This document shows positions 1 through 10,001 of a stretch of 64,000 nt of DNA, one piece after another. This DNA is from Pedobacter endophyticus (GTDB lineage Bacteria; Bacteroidota; Bacteroidia; Sphingobacteriales; Sphingobacteriaceae): assembly GCF_015679185.1 (NCBI RefSeq), contig NZ_CP064939.1, positions 2,294,001-2,358,000 of the forward strand. The letters are read 5' to 3'. Both the position numbers and the translations under genes were made by a program. Numbering within the stretch: the stretch's first letter is position 1; the number at the start of each line of letters is the position of its first letter. The notes beneath the pieces are model-generated. The model saw nothing but the letters and a program-made list of their open reading frames with translations, did no database searches and was not told where the DNA came from.

Positions 1-527
1 TTAATTAGCGAACTTAATATTTCGATATAATGATTAATCTGACGGAACTTATCCTGCGCATTCTTAAACACTTTTCCGTCTTCATCTGTAATCTTCAGCT
101 CCGTTAAATATCTTTTCGATTCGGACCTAATCAATCGAGATTTCTCTTTATCGTGGCTCACTTTGGGCACTTCTTTTACAGTAGCTTTTACTTCCCTTAG
201 CACAATTTTCCCATTGTTTAATTCCTCAAAAATTAAGTCTTTCTCGGTTGTAAAAAGCGTTCCGATCTTAAATCCGGTATGCAAATATTCAGCAATCAAA
301 TTCACGCCTTCATTCGGCGCAAAGTTTTTGACCACATCGCGGGTTTTGTACCGAAAGGTAAAGGCCAGTTTATCTTCGCGTTTTATTACAACCCTTCTTA
401 CAAGAATTTGCTTTAAAGCTTCATCATCGCCTTTATAATTTCCCAAAGAAATTTTCACGAAGTTTTGGGCGGCCATGCTCGTTTCTATGGCTGAAATAAA
501 CTGTTCTATCTGTGCTGAAAATACCAT
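1..527 (-). CDS. Probable SAM-dependent methyltransferase, N-terminal part (runs off left edge)
   Basis: A frame without stop runs from an ATG at 527 to the window edge (175 codons). Only an N-terminal, mildly basic region is visible; the SAM-binding glycine motif would lie outside the window. The last stretch, with the motif DKFRQINHYIEIL, is what I remember as preceding the Methyltransf_32-type SAM domain in Bacteroidota proteins, so the family call is recognition from memory. A TATCTTTG box (545-552, minus strand), the Bacteroidota -7 consensus, lies 17 bases upstream of the ATG, without an obvious -33 partner. The gene is divergent from the GMC operon at 791. Confidence 0.55.
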   Translation of the reverse strand, partial: MVFSAQIEQFISAIETSMAAQNFVKISLGNYKGDDEALKQILVRRVVIKREDKLAFTFRYKTRDVVKNFAPNEGVNLIAEYLHTGFKIGTLFTTEKDLIFEELNNGKIVLREVKATVKEVPKVSHDKEKSRLIRSESKRYLTELKITDEDGKVFKNAQDKFRQINHYIEILSSLI

Positions 528-790
528 CGATAAGTTTTAAAACACAAAGATAAACCAATTTATTTTTGAATTGGGTGAATGCGAAAATGTAACAATAGAG
601 CGACTTTTAAACCTACAAAATAAGTTACTTAAACTACATTCGTTTATATAGTCGACAGGTTATATTAATGATTAAATCCAGATCGTAACTTGAAAGATCG
701 CTATCTGTAATCATTCCAAAGAGCCAAATGAATTCCATTTTAAAAAAAATAAGATTATTTTAGGAAGAATAAAAGAATCAAACATATATA

Positions 791-2527
791 ATGAGTGACT
801 TTCAGATAAAAAAATCGCCTACGGTTTACGATGCCATTGTTGTTGGCTCGGGCGCTGGCGGCGGAATGGCGGCATACGTTCTGGCAAATGCCGGCCAAAA
901 GGTTTTAATGCTCGAAGCCGGACAATACTTCGATCCCCGTTTAGATTCTCACCAATTGAAATGGCCCTGGGAATCGCCGCGACGTGGCGCAGGAACAGTA
1001 AGGCCCTTTGGCGATTTTGATGCTTCGTACGGAGGCTGGGAGTTGGAGGGCGAACCTTATACGCAGAAAAACAAAACGGAATTCGAGTGGTTTCGCTCAC
1101 GGATGCTTGGTGGCCGTACCAACCATTGGGGCAGGATCTCTTTAAGGATGGGGCCACAGGATTTTAAACCAACGGATGGATTGACAGACCCCTGGCCTAT
1201 TACTTACGCAGATGTTAAGCCTTTTTACGATAAAGTAGATCGCATGATCGGGATTTACGGAACGGTTGAAGGAATAGAAAACGAGCCTGACGGTATTTTT
1301 ATGAAACCGCCGAAGCCACGCTTAAACGAGTTATTTATTAAAAAAGGCGCCGAAAAAGCTGGCGTAAAAGTAATTACAGGCCGCGGAGCTGTTATGACAG
1401 AGGCAATAAAGGGAAACAACGATCGTGCACCTTGTTTCTATTGCGGCCAGTGTGGCCGAAGTTGCAAGGTTTATGGCGATTTCTCGGCATCATCGTGCCT
1501 CGTTATTCCAGCGGTAAAAACGGGTAACTTGACCGTAATTACCGACGCGATGGTTCGTGAGGTAATTACCGATAAAGACGGCACGGCAAAAGGCGTTTCG
1601 TACGTGAATAGAAAAGATTTGCAAGAATATCAGGTGAACGGAAAACTGGTTATTTTGGGTGCCAGTGCATGCGAATCGGCCCGAATTCTCCTTAATTCAA
1701 AGTCATCAGCGCATCCCGGCGGCCTGGCAAACAGCAGCGGCGTAGTCGGAAAATACCTTCACGATTCTACAGGGGCTGGCGTTTACGGTTTTCTACCGCA
1801 ATTAATGGATAGAAAACGTTATAACGAAGATGGGCTCGGAAGTGTTCACATTTACTCTCCGTGGTGGCTTGATAACAAAAAATTAAACTTCCCAAGGGGA
1901 TATCATATCGAATATGGTGGTGGCTTAGGCATGCCTTCTTATGGATTTGGTAGCGGCATGGACAAACTGAACGGCATGGTGCCCGACAGAAATGGCAAAA
2001 TGAAAGAAGCTGGCGGATATGGCAAATCTTTAAAAGATGATTATCGCCGCTTTTATGGCACAAGCGTTGGTATGGCCGGCCGTGGAACTGCAATTGCCAG
2101 AGCCGACAATTATTGCGAAATCGATCCCAATATGGTCGATAAATATGGCATACCTGTGTTGAGGTTCAACTACACCTGGGCAAAAGAAGAAATTTTGCAG
2201 GCGAAACACATGCAAGAAACTTTCTTATCCATTATGAAAGAAATGGGCGCCGTAGTAACCTCAAAAATTCATGGCCCCGAAACCAATTACGGCTTATTAA
2301 ATCCCGGAAAAATCATTCACGAGGTTGGAACAATTCGCATGGGCGACGACCCTAAAAAATCTGCACTGAATAAGTATTGCCAGGCACACGACTGCAAGAA
2401 TTTGTTTGTTGTTGATGCCGGCCCTTTTGTACAGCAGGGTGATAAAAATGCAACCTGGACCATCCTGGCCCTCTCAATGCGAACTGCAGAATATATTTTA
2501 GCTCAAAAGAAAAAACAAACCATTTAA
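791..2527 (+). CDS. GMC family oxidoreductase (gluconate 2-dehydrogenase-like catalytic subunit)
   Basis: FAD-dependent dehydrogenase of alcohol or sugar groups, 578 residues. The N-terminus carries the dinucleotide motif VVGSGAGGGMAAYVLANAG (about residues 17-35) followed by LMLEAG. The GMC C-terminal domain is intact: HEVGTIRMG near residue 510, and a catalytic Asn/His region in the last 40 residues (DKNATWTILALSMRTAEYI). A Cys motif CxxCxxCxxxC (C215, C218, C221, C225) is present, as in membrane gluconate/fructose-dehydrogenase-type GMC enzymes. There is no signal peptide of its own. The next gene starts 1 base after the stop and encodes the small subunit, which could carry this protein across the membrane. 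Substrate unknown. Confidence 0.88.
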   Translation: MSDFQIKKSPTVYDAIVVGSGAGGGMAAYVLANAGQKVLMLEAGQYFDPRLDSHQLKWPWESPRRGAGTVRPFGDFDASYGGWELEGEPYTQKNKTEFEWFRSRMLGGRTNHWGRISLRMGPQDFKPTDGLTDPWPITYADVKPFYDKVDRMIGIYGTVEGIENEPDGIFMKPPKPRLNELFIKKGAEKAGVKVITGRGAVMTEAIKGNNDRAPCFYCGQCGRSCKVYGDFSASSCLVIPAVKTGNLTVITDAMVREVITDKDGTAKGVSYVNRKDLQEYQVNGKLVILGASACESARILLNSKSSAHPGGLANSSGVVGKYLHDSTGAGVYGFLPQLMDRKRYNEDGLGSVHIYSPWWLDNKKLNFPRGYHIEYGGGLGMPSYGFGSGMDKLNGMVPDRNGKMKEAGGYGKSLKDDYRRFYGTSVGMAGRGTAIARADNYCEIDPNMVDKYGIPVLRFNYTWAKEEILQAKHMQETFLSIMKEMGAVVTSKIHGPETNYGLLNPGKIIHEVGTIRMGDDPKKSALNKYCQAHDCKNLFVVDAGPFVQQGDKNATWTILALSMRTAEYILAQKKKQTI

Positions 2528-2528
2528 C

Positions 2529-3164
2529 ATGAACAGACGAGATTCCATAAAGGCTTTGGGCTTAACCGCTTTGAGTACAGCTGTACTGGTTGAAGCCTGT
2601 AAACAGCCCGAAAATACGAGTGACAAACCGATTCCTGTTGAGGAACCAAAGGTAGAGGCCGGACGCGAGCAGTGGGAGGTAGAAAGAGATAAAGCGCTCA
2701 AATCTGTAAAATATTTCAGCGATCACGAAATGGCTACCATAACGGTTTTAGCTGATATTATTATTCCAAAAGATGACGTTTCGGGCAGTGCGTCAGACGC
2801 TAAAGTACCTGAGTTTATTGAGTTTATTGTTAAGGATATTCCCGAACATAAGATACCGATGCGCGGCGGCTTAAAATGGCTGGATATTTATTGCTTCAAC
2901 AAGTTTCAAAAATCTTTTGTCGAAGCGTCGGCCACCGAGCAAATAGCCATTGTTGATGAAATTGCCTATCCGAATAAGGCAAAGCCTGAGGTGCAGCCGG
3001 GAGTTGTTTTCTTTAACAGAATGCGTGATTTAACTGCTTCTGGCTTTTACACCACCGAAATGGGTGTAAAAGATATTGGTTATGTAGGCAACTCACCAAA
3101 CCAATGGGCTGGCGTGCCTGCCGATGTATTGAAACAGTACGGTATGCAAAATGTAACGATATAA
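2529..3164 (+). CDS. Gluconate 2-dehydrogenase subunit 3 family lipoprotein
   Basis: Partner of the GMC enzyme encoded 1 base upstream. The protein (211 residues) starts MNRRDSIKALG, a twin-arginine-like signal, followed by a hydrophobic stretch and a lipobox-like VEAC (Cys about residue 24), so it is probably exported folded and lipid-anchored. The remaining sequence, with FSDHEMATITVLADIIIPKD and the C-terminal GFYTTEMGVKDIGYVG, fits the subunit 3 family (PF13618). In this family the small subunit escorts the FAD subunit to the periplasm. A cytochrome c subunit, the usual third component, is not encoded next to it. Confidence 0.85.
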   Translation: MNRRDSIKALGLTALSTAVLVEACKQPENTSDKPIPVEEPKVEAGREQWEVERDKALKSVKYFSDHEMATITVLADIIIPKDDVSGSASDAKVPEFIEFIVKDIPEHKIPMRGGLKWLDIYCFNKFQKSFVEASATEQIAIVDEIAYPNKAKPEVQPGVVFFNRMRDLTASGFYTTEMGVKDIGYVGNSPNQWAGVPADVLKQYGMQNVTI

Positions 3165-3193
3165 TTGATAATAAGGAAATCGAGTTCAAACCC

Positions 3194-3232
3194 AAAGAAG
3201 TCAAGTTTTTAAAAACTTGACTTCTTTTTTTT
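3194..3232 (+). terminator. Rho-independent terminator of the GMC operon
   Basis: Perfect 34-base palindrome (arms 3194-3210 and 3211-3227, core AAGTCAAG/CTTGACTT) followed by a run of T to 3232, 30 bases after the small-subunit stop codon. Confidence 0.85.
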
Positions 3233-3298
3233 GGCTGCGGACATCCGTTGCTATGGAACTACGGCTTAATGTTCAGTCGCCTTTTCAACCATACATTT

Positions 3299-3388
3299 AG
3301 TCATCATTTCGACTGGAGCGCAGCGAAATGGAGAAATCTTTAAGCTATAAGTTACAAAGATTTCTCCGCTACGGTCGAAATGACGACT
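3299..3388. repeat. Intergenic imperfect palindrome, TCATTTCGA family
   Basis: Outer arms AGTCaTCATTTCGAC (3299-3313) and GTCGAAATGAcGACT (3374-3388), with a second inner pair around GAGAAATCTTT and AAAGATTTCTC. The same words recur in the repeat block at 6.5-7.4 kb. It lies in the gap between convergent transcription units. Confidence 0.7.
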
Positions 3389-3414
3389 ACTGAAGGTTTT
3401 TTTCCGTCCGTTAT

Positions 3415-6375
3415 TTACTCTAAAATCAGTATCAAACCCTTTCCTTTTTCGACTGGAATCGACTTTCCATCACGATAAGCGCCTGCGGTTTGAAATTTGT
3501 CGATATTTGGTGCAGAAATTTTTACCTTGTCGGCATTTAAGCCCAACTTGTTCCAATCGATATTCAGGTTTACCTGGGTATCAGTTTCGTTCCAGCTGGC
3601 CAGCGCAATCATGGCTTTACCTTTTTGTTTATAAACAGTTGCTAAAACGTTTGGATTGTCTGTTTTTACAGGGCAGTTTTCGCTCCAATAGCCAATCATT
3701 TCTGAACCTTTAATACCGAAGTTGTCCCAGGCTTTCCATAAAGGTTTCGGGTCGCTTTTATCCGACCAACCCAAGCGACTGGTCATGCCGTAAATCATTC
3801 CCCGCCACGGATTGCCATCGTCTTGCAGCATCTCGCCCATTAAACCGAACGGAATTCCACTCACCTCGGTCAGAAAGAAATCGGGCGTGTTCTTTTCATA
3901 ATCGAAATACTCGCCAAACCACAAACGATTTAAGTAAGGAAAATGCTCCATGTATAAAATGGCGCTGTTATTAAATCCATCGCTTTTATTGTACTGGTTG
4001 GCTGAGTGTAAATCGATGATCCCGGGATGATTATCTTGTGTTAAAACGCGTTTGATCCTTTTCATTGTTACACGATCAAAAGCCACATCATCCAGATAAA
4101 CGCCGTCAATCCCAACGTTGTTCACCAGCCAGTTCATTCCTTCTACATAATAGTTGTGCCAACGGTTCATGCCACTGTTTATGATCGCTGCATCCTTAAT
4201 TTCAGGCACAAACCAGGCGGCAATATAATTAGAATCTAAATGTTCTTGCAGCCAGCTAAAGCCTCCACCCTTGCCGGGCGAGTACACTTCGGTACCTAAG
4301 CTGCGCAGCGCAGGCCACTCATAAGCATGGTTTGATAACTCGCGAACGGTGTTATAAATTTTAACTTTCAAACCTTTGGTGTGCGCTTCATCAATGTAAT
4401 CCTTCATTTTTTTCCATTCGATAAAAGGATAATTTATCCACGGGTTGATTGGCGTAGCATGATGAATGTTGACAACTGAAGCTCCGGTAGCTTTAATGGT
4501 ATCCAGATCGCCGTATTTGTGGTAAAAACGATTATCCCATTGGAAATCCGTATTTAGTAAATGGAAAGGCGTAATGAGCAGGTTGAAATTGTAATAAAGC
4601 ACATCGCCCTTTTTCATGGTTCTGGCACCAGTAAAGTTGTCAGCCAACATCGAACTACCTTTTACATTAATCTGTATACCTCCTTTATCGTCGTTGCCCC
4701 ACGATTTTGGCAACAGTAATGGCTTTTGCAGGTAAAAGTTGGTATTTAGCGGGCGGACATAATTTTCGTCGCGTAAATTGTAGTACAGACCCGCGTTTAC
4801 GTTCCCAATCCAAACGGCATCCTGGTTTTTATGCGCAACGTCCCATTTCCATTTTACCGTGTCTGGCCGAAAGCCGCCCTTTTCGCCGAGGCCCATTAAA
4901 TATTTTGTACTTGCTTTATTAAAAGGAATGTGAAAATCGACGTTACTAAAAGCCACATCGTTCAAGGCCGTAACCTTTACCGCATAATGAACGTAACCAT
5001 CAAACTCTAACGAAGCCTCAATATCCATTTTAAGGTTTTGCGAGGTATTAGTGGCTATCCATTTAACCGTTCCGGCTTCTTTGCTGGTAATTCTAAAGTT
5101 ATTGGTGGTAAATTTTTCTTGCGTTTTGGATGTGTTAAAGAAATGAAAATGGATTGGTTCGGCTAAAATGTTGTTTGGTTGCTCAACATAAGCCGTCATT
5201 TCTGAATTGAAGAACGTTTGAATCTGTTTTGGGAAACCATCGGCATTAATTTCAAACTTTCTTCCCAATAGCGATATCATATTCCCATCAACCTTAAGTG
5301 GCGTGTAAGGTGCAACAACCGTATTTGCCTGCGCCATGGTAGAGTTTAGCCAGGTTAATCGCGTTTGTTTGTTCGGAGTTCCGACACCTGCATCGGCCAA
5401 CACGTCTTTGCCAACAGTCAATTTTACATCAATCGTTTTCGATTTGCCATTCGCTTTTACAGTGAACTTCCCATTATAAATGCCTGCAGATGTCGATTTT
5501 GGAATATCAATCGTTATCCACATAGGTTGTACCTCTCCTACGGCAACGTTTACTGTTTCAGTTAAAGGCTTGTTATCGTAACTTGTTCCGTTTGTATTTA
5601 AGCAATTGATAAATTTTGCAGGAATCGTTTTTCCTGTTGATGACTTCAAATCGGCAAAAGTAACCTTTACATCCTTTAAGCTCTTCAAAGCATAAACACC
5701 GAGCTGAAACGCGTAATTCTCGCCCCTGCTCGCTGTACCGTAAAAAGTATTTGAAACTCCTTTTTGTATCCATCGATAAGGCAGATCATTCTGCATTTTG
5801 ATTGGATACATCCTATCTTCTGAAAAAACCACAAAAGGTTCGGATGAGTATTCTCGCTTAATCGCTGCTGTTTCTTTTGCAGTTGCAATCACCTCCATCG
5901 GATAGAAAGAGTTAAAAGCATCAACAGATTGAACTTCTAAAACGCTTGTATTTACAGGAACATGATTGGCTCTGCTTAACTCTTTGTTTTCTGCCTTTAA
6001 ATAAACTCCCTTTGGGTAATTGCTTCGGCCCTCGTTTGTGTAAGGCATATAGTAAACATAGTATTTGCCTTTTTGCGGTGCCTCGAAATAAATGTCGGCG
6101 CTTTCCCTGCTAAAGTTCTCAGTCCCTAAAACAGTTGCATTATTGCCCTGAGCGTCTTTGATAATGATTTTTTTTAACTGCGGGTTCTCGTCCCTCCTGC
6201 GCCAATCTATTTTTGCATGCGCTACATTTCCGGTTCCGGAAAACTGAACGACAACGCGATGATTTCCCAGCGAATCCGGATTCCAGCTATTGTTTCCATT
6301 AGTATATTTTAGGATTTGGGCGTGCAAAGAAAGCTGCGCTAGCAAACCACAGAATAGCAAAAGTTTAAACTTCAT
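3415..6375 (-). CDS. Large secreted glycoside-hydrolase-like protein (GH123/DUF6067-like)
   Basis: 986 residues with a cleavable signal peptide (about 1-19, ending LSLHA|Q). The N-terminal third is beta-rich and resembles accessory sandwich domains. The middle and C-terminal part looks like a (beta/alpha)8 hydrolase: VVNIHHATPINPWINYPF, a KIYNTVRELS strand, and GVYLDDVAFDR (about residue 750) with paired acidic residues that are candidate catalytic groups. The final ~70 residues look like a small beta domain common at the end of such enzymes. I place it near GH123/DUF6067 from overall architecture, not from an alignment. Likely acts on glycans in the periplasm or outside the cell. It stands alone, with no SusC/D neighbour. 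Confidence 0.65.
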   Translation of the reverse strand: MKFKLLLFCGLLAQLSLHAQILKYTNGNNSWNPDSLGNHRVVVQFSGTGNVAHAKIDWRRRDENPQLKKIIIKDAQGNNATVLGTENFSRESADIYFEAPQKGKYYVYYMPYTNEGRSNYPKGVYLKAENKELSRANHVPVNTSVLEVQSVDAFNSFYPMEVIATAKETAAIKREYSSEPFVVFSEDRMYPIKMQNDLPYRWIQKGVSNTFYGTASRGENYAFQLGVYALKSLKDVKVTFADLKSSTGKTIPAKFINCLNTNGTSYDNKPLTETVNVAVGEVQPMWITIDIPKSTSAGIYNGKFTVKANGKSKTIDVKLTVGKDVLADAGVGTPNKQTRLTWLNSTMAQANTVVAPYTPLKVDGNMISLLGRKFEINADGFPKQIQTFFNSEMTAYVEQPNNILAEPIHFHFFNTSKTQEKFTTNNFRITSKEAGTVKWIATNTSQNLKMDIEASLEFDGYVHYAVKVTALNDVAFSNVDFHIPFNKASTKYLMGLGEKGGFRPDTVKWKWDVAHKNQDAVWIGNVNAGLYYNLRDENYVRPLNTNFYLQKPLLLPKSWGNDDKGGIQINVKGSSMLADNFTGARTMKKGDVLYYNFNLLITPFHLLNTDFQWDNRFYHKYGDLDTIKATGASVVNIHHATPINPWINYPFIEWKKMKDYIDEAHTKGLKVKIYNTVRELSNHAYEWPALRSLGTEVYSPGKGGGFSWLQEHLDSNYIAAWFVPEIKDAAIINSGMNRWHNYYVEGMNWLVNNVGIDGVYLDDVAFDRVTMKRIKRVLTQDNHPGIIDLHSANQYNKSDGFNNSAILYMEHFPYLNRLWFGEYFDYEKNTPDFFLTEVSGIPFGLMGEMLQDDGNPWRGMIYGMTSRLGWSDKSDPKPLWKAWDNFGIKGSEMIGYWSENCPVKTDNPNVLATVYKQKGKAMIALASWNETDTQVNLNIDWNKLGLNADKVKISAPNIDKFQTAGAYRDGKSIPVEKGKGLILILE

Positions 6376-6488
6376 TTCAAATTTGTTTTGATGCTAATTT
6401 ATGGATACCTGCCTGAAAAAGCGGTATGTAATGAAAAAATGAGTCAAACGTTTGTGTAGCTTGTATTCGTTCATTCGTCATTGGTACG

Positions 6489-7425
6489 GCGCAATGTCAT
6501 CCTGAGCCTAGCGAAGACCGCGAAGCAGCTACGAAGTAAATCCCTACCCCAACACAGAAACTAAAATACCTCACAGGTTTTTTTTGCAATTCGGTTCGTG
6601 CGCCTATTCAGGCCAGGATTTCATCGCTTGGAGATCCTTCGTGCGTACCATCGACGTTTTTAGAAACAATACAAAATCGTCATTTTGACCGATTGCTCAA
6701 TAGCAGTCCATTGGGGAGAAGTCTTTGAACGTTGGATAGAGATTTCTCGGCTGCGCTCGAAATGACGACCTTTTCTAGCAGCCCTCCTCTAAAAAGCGTT
6801 GTCATTCCACATTAGTTTTTATCCAGTAATTTACTTCTCAGGATGACAAAAAAACAAAGGGTTCGGCGCAGTGTCATTCTGAGCTTAGCGAAGACCGCGA
6901 AGCAGCTACGAAGTAAATCCCTACCCCATCAACACAGAAACTAAAATACCTCACCGACTTTCGCAAATTAGGCGAGTGTGGCGCCAATTTACGTTGGTAT
7001 TTATCGCTTAGAGATCCTTCGTGCGTACCATCGACGTTTTTAGAAACAATACAAAATCGTCATTTTGACCGATTGCTCAATAGCAGTCCATTGGGGAGAA
7101 GTCTTTGAACGTTGGATAGAGATTTCTCGGCTGCGCTCGAAATGACGACCTTTTCTAGCAGTCCTTCTCTACAAAAGCGTTGTCATTCCACATTGGTTTT
7201 ATCCAGTAAATTACCCCCTCAGGATGACAAAAAAACAAAGGATTCGGCACAGTGTCATTCTGAGCTTAGCGAAGACCGCGAAGCAGCTACGAAGTAATCC
7301 CTACGCCATCAACACAGAAACTAAAATACCTCACCGACTTTAGCAAATTAGGCGAGTGCGACGCCAATTCAAGTTGGTATTTTATCGCTTAGAGATCCTT
7401 CGCCTCTTAGCATGACAAAAAAAAT
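6489..7425. repeat. Tandem repeat block, ~377-381 bp period, about 2.4 copies
   Basis: The landmark GCGAAGACCGCGAAGCAGCT occurs at 6511, 6888 and 7269, giving periods of 377 and 381. Copies 1 and 2 are near full length; the third breaks off at about 7425. Each full copy begins near a TGTCA-xx-CTGAG and ends near CTCAGGATGACA, and contains a second palindrome family (GAGATTTCTCGGCTGCGCTCGA). The whole 6376-7440 gap holds no credible gene; the short ORFs in it are translated repeat. Confidence 0.85.
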
Positions 7426-7459
7426 TGGCTACCGTTGGCTTCAGCTAACGAGCAAAAGC

Positions 7460-7492
7460 AAAAAAAGTCCTGCTCTTTCGAACAGGACTTTT
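7460..7492 (-). terminator. Terminator of the ribosomal superoperon
   Basis: On the minus strand AAAAGTCCTG and CAGGACTTTT (arms 7483-7492 and 7463-7472) enclose a 10-base loop and are followed by a seven-T run, 45 bases after the rplQ stop codon. Confidence 0.9.
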
Positions 7493-7537
7493 AAATTTTT
7501 CCTTGCGGCCTCTCCTTTAGGGAGGATTCGGTAAGAC

Positions 7538-8083
7538 TTATTCGCCTTTTGCTTCTTCTTTAGCTGGCTCTTCAGTAGCAGGAGCTTCTTCAACAGCAGC
7601 TTCCTCAGTAGTAGCTTCTGCAGCAACTGCCTCAGTAGCCTCAGCTTTAGGAGCAGAAGATTTGCTTCTACCACGACGAGTAGTTTTCTTTTCTTCTTTA
7701 GCTTCTACATCTTTACCGTAAACTTCGTTATAATCTACCAATTCAATTAAAGCCATCTCAGCGTTATCGCCCATACGGTTGTTTAATTTAATGATACGAG
7801 TGTAACCACCCGGACGGTTTGCAACTTTCTCAGCAACCTCGCGGAATAAGATAGTTACCACTTCTTTATCCTGAAGATAAGAGAATACTGTACGACGTGA
7901 GTGTGTAGTATCGCTTTTCGATTTAGTGATTAACGGCTCAACATAAGTACGCAAAGCTTTAGCTTTTGCCAAAGTTGTAGTAATTCTTTTCGCTTTAATA
8001 AGTGAAGTAGCCATGTTAGCTAACATCGCTTTTCTGTGGCTGTCGGTTCTGCCTAAGTGATTAACTTTTTTACCGTGTCTCAT
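7538..8083 (-). CDS. rplQ: 50S ribosomal protein L17
   Basis: Last gene of the superoperon. The N-terminal ~125 residues match L17 ([20 protein letters not shown], then [20 protein letters not shown]). The last ~55 residues are an Ala/Glu/Lys-rich, low-complexity acidic tail, making the protein 181 residues against about 120-130 for E. coli; such tails are usual in Bacteroidota L17. L17 binds 23S rRNA near the exit of the nascent-chain tunnel. It follows rpoA after 171 bases that hold a hairpin. Confidence 0.97.
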   Translation of the reverse strand: MRHGKKVNHLGRTDSHRKAMLANMATSLIKAKRITTTLAKAKALRTYVEPLITKSKSDTTHSRRTVFSYLQDKEVVTILFREVAEKVANRPGGYTRIIKLNNRMGDNAEMALIELVDYNEVYGKDVEAKEEKKTTRRGRSKSSAPKAEATEAVAAEATTEEAAVEEAPATEEPAKEEAKGE

Positions 8084-8096
8084 TGTTCTTTTGTTA

Positions 8097-8134
8097 AGTG
8101 TATACCGTCTCTGTCTCAGAGGGAATTATACACT
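8097..8134. repeat. Hairpin in the rpoA-rplQ spacer
   Basis: Arms AGTGTATA (8097-8104) and TATACACT (8127-8134) enclose a second stem CTCTG/CAGAG. No T-run follows, so it is unlikely to be a terminator. Short words of the CGACTCCGAACTCC type follow at 8220-8250. Confidence 0.6.
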
Positions 8135-8254
8135 GTTAAAAATTATTTAATTTTCAAATTCCAATAATCAATTTCAAAGAAAATGACAAATGAAACTGAT
8201 TGTAGCTAGAGTAAAACCGGACTCAAGACTCTCGACTCCGAACTCCAGACTGTT

Positions 8255-9247
8255 TTATTCTTCGTCTAATTTAAATTTAGACAGGTTCATTCCGAAAGAT
8301 AAACCTTTTGATTTTACAAGCTCTTGAATCTCTGTTAATGATTTTTTACCGAAGTTTCTGAATTTTAACATATCAGCAACATCGTAAGAAACCAAATCAG
8401 CTAAAGTACGGATATCGGCAGCTTTTAAGCAGTTTAATGCTCTAACTGAGAGATCCATATCTACTAATTCAGTTTTAAGGATTTTACGCATGTGTAAAAT
8501 TTCCTCATCAACTTCTTTAGTTTCTTCTTTTGCCTGAGATTCTAATACCAGGTTCTCATCAGAGAACAACATAAAGTGTTGGATAAGGATCTTAGCCGCT
8601 TCTTTTAATGCTTCTTCAGGATGAATTGAACCATCAGTTGAAATATCTAATACCAATTTCTCATAATCCGTTTTTTGTTCAACACGGAAGTTTTCAATTG
8701 TGTATTTAACGTTTTTCATTGGTGTGTAGATCGAATCGATAGCGATAACACCTACAACAGCATCAGCAACTTTATTTTCTTCAGCAGGAACATAACCACG
8801 ACCTTTATTAATGGTTAATTCAACTTCTAAAGTAACCGCTTTATCCATGTTACAAATAACATGCTCAGGGTTTAAAACGGTAAAGTTATTAGAGAATTTA
8901 GTAATATCACCAGCTTTAAACTGATCTTGACCGTTTACAATGATGAAAACTTTTTCAGCATCACCAGAATCACCAGTTTTCTTAAAACGTACTTGCTTTA
9001 AGTTCAAAATGATATCGGTTAAATCTTCTACAACACCTTTCATGGTAGAAAACTCATGAGAAACGCCTGAAAAACGAATAGTAGTAATAGCATAACCTTC
9101 TAAAGAAGAAAGTAAAATTCTTCTTAAGGCATTACCAATTGTTACACCGAAACCGGGCTCTAAAGGACGAAATTCAAATGTACCATCGAAATCTGTCGAT
9201 TTCTGCATGATCACTTTGTCTGGTTTCTGAAATGCTAAAATTGCCAT
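8255..9247 (-). CDS. rpoA: DNA-directed RNA polymerase subunit alpha
   Basis: 330 residues. The N-terminal domain (about 1-235) carries [20 protein letters not shown], the dimerisation and beta/beta-prime-binding region. The C-terminal domain (about 255-330) contains the helix-hairpin-helix fold [22 protein letters not shown], which contacts UP elements and activators. It lies between rpsD (85 bases) and rplQ (171 bases), the conserved alpha-operon order. Confidence 0.98.
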   Translation of the reverse strand: MAILAFQKPDKVIMQKSTDFDGTFEFRPLEPGFGVTIGNALRRILLSSLEGYAITTIRFSGVSHEFSTMKGVVEDLTDIILNLKQVRFKKTGDSGDAEKVFIIVNGQDQFKAGDITKFSNNFTVLNPEHVICNMDKAVTLEVELTINKGRGYVPAEENKVADAVVGVIAIDSIYTPMKNVKYTIENFRVEQKTDYEKLVLDISTDGSIHPEEALKEAAKILIQHFMLFSDENLVLESQAKEETKEVDEEILHMRKILKTELVDMDLSVRALNCLKAADIRTLADLVSYDVADMLKFRNFGKKSLTEIQELVKSKGLSFGMNLSKFKLDEE

Positions 9248-9332
9248 TTATATTTTTTTAAATTCGTTAGTGAATATATAGTAATAGTAAAAAAGTTAAT
9301 TACCCTTTGGAGGTAATTAACTATATTATTTA

Positions 9333-9941
9333 TTACTTTGAGTATAACTCGATGATTAAGTTTTCCTTAATGTTTTCTGGAATCTCGTCGCGTTGAGGAT
9401 AAGTTAAGAACTTTCCTGTTAACTCTTTTGCATCCCACTCTAACCAGGCAAATTTATTAATTGTTCTGCCTGCAACTGAGTTACTAATTGATTCTAATGA
9501 TTTTGATTTCTCACGAACCGCAACTACATCACCAGCTTTTAACTGATATGAAGGGATATTTACAACTTCACCATTCACGGTTACGTGTTTATGGCTAACT
9601 AACTGGCGTGCACCAGAACGGGTTGTTGCAATACCTAAACGGTAAACGGTATTATCTAAACGAGCTTCTAACAATTGAAGTAAGTTATCACCGGTAATAC
9701 CTGCACGTGAGTTCGCTTTTTTAAACAAGTTACTGAACTGCTTTTCTAAAACACCATAAGTGTATTTTACTTTTTGTTTCTCCATTAACTGGATTGCATA
9801 CTCAGATTGTTTTCCTCTTCTTTTTGAAACGCCATGTTGGCCAGGAGGATAGTTTTTTCTGTCTAACACTTTATCAGGACCGAAGATTGGTTCTCTGAAT
9901 TTACGTGCAATTTTTGATTTTGGGCCTGTATATCTTGCCAT
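9333..9941 (-). CDS. rpsD: 30S ribosomal protein S4
   Basis: 202 residues, full length. It begins [19 protein letters not shown], followed by KNYPPGQHG, and carries the S4 RNA-binding domain around [20 protein letters not shown] to [13 protein letters not shown]. The Cys zinc knuckle of some S4 proteins is absent. S4 is a primary binder of the 16S 5' domain and in many bacteria represses the alpha operon; no regulatory structure was resolved here. Confidence 0.98.
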   Translation of the reverse strand: MARYTGPKSKIARKFREPIFGPDKVLDRKNYPPGQHGVSKRRGKQSEYAIQLMEKQKVKYTYGVLEKQFSNLFKKANSRAGITGDNLLQLLEARLDNTVYRLGIATTRSGARQLVSHKHVTVNGEVVNIPSYQLKAGDVVAVREKSKSLESISNSVAGRTINKFAWLEWDAKELTGKFLTYPQRDEIPENIKENLIIELYSK

Positions 9942-10001
9942 TTTTTCTGTTTTTAAAGTATCATTCAGCCTGTAACTGAAGATTCTTAGCTTTAAAATTA
10001 A

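Noticed and set aside
163..438. 91-codon plus-strand ORF
   Set aside because: Shadow of the methyltransferase frame on the opposite strand, which is open to the window edge.
7112..7297. 61-codon ORF in the tandem-repeat block
   Set aside because: Made entirely of repeat sequence.
7441..7674. 77-codon Leu/Lys-rich ORF
   Set aside because: Runs through the superoperon terminator and overlaps the low-complexity tail of rplQ in another frame.
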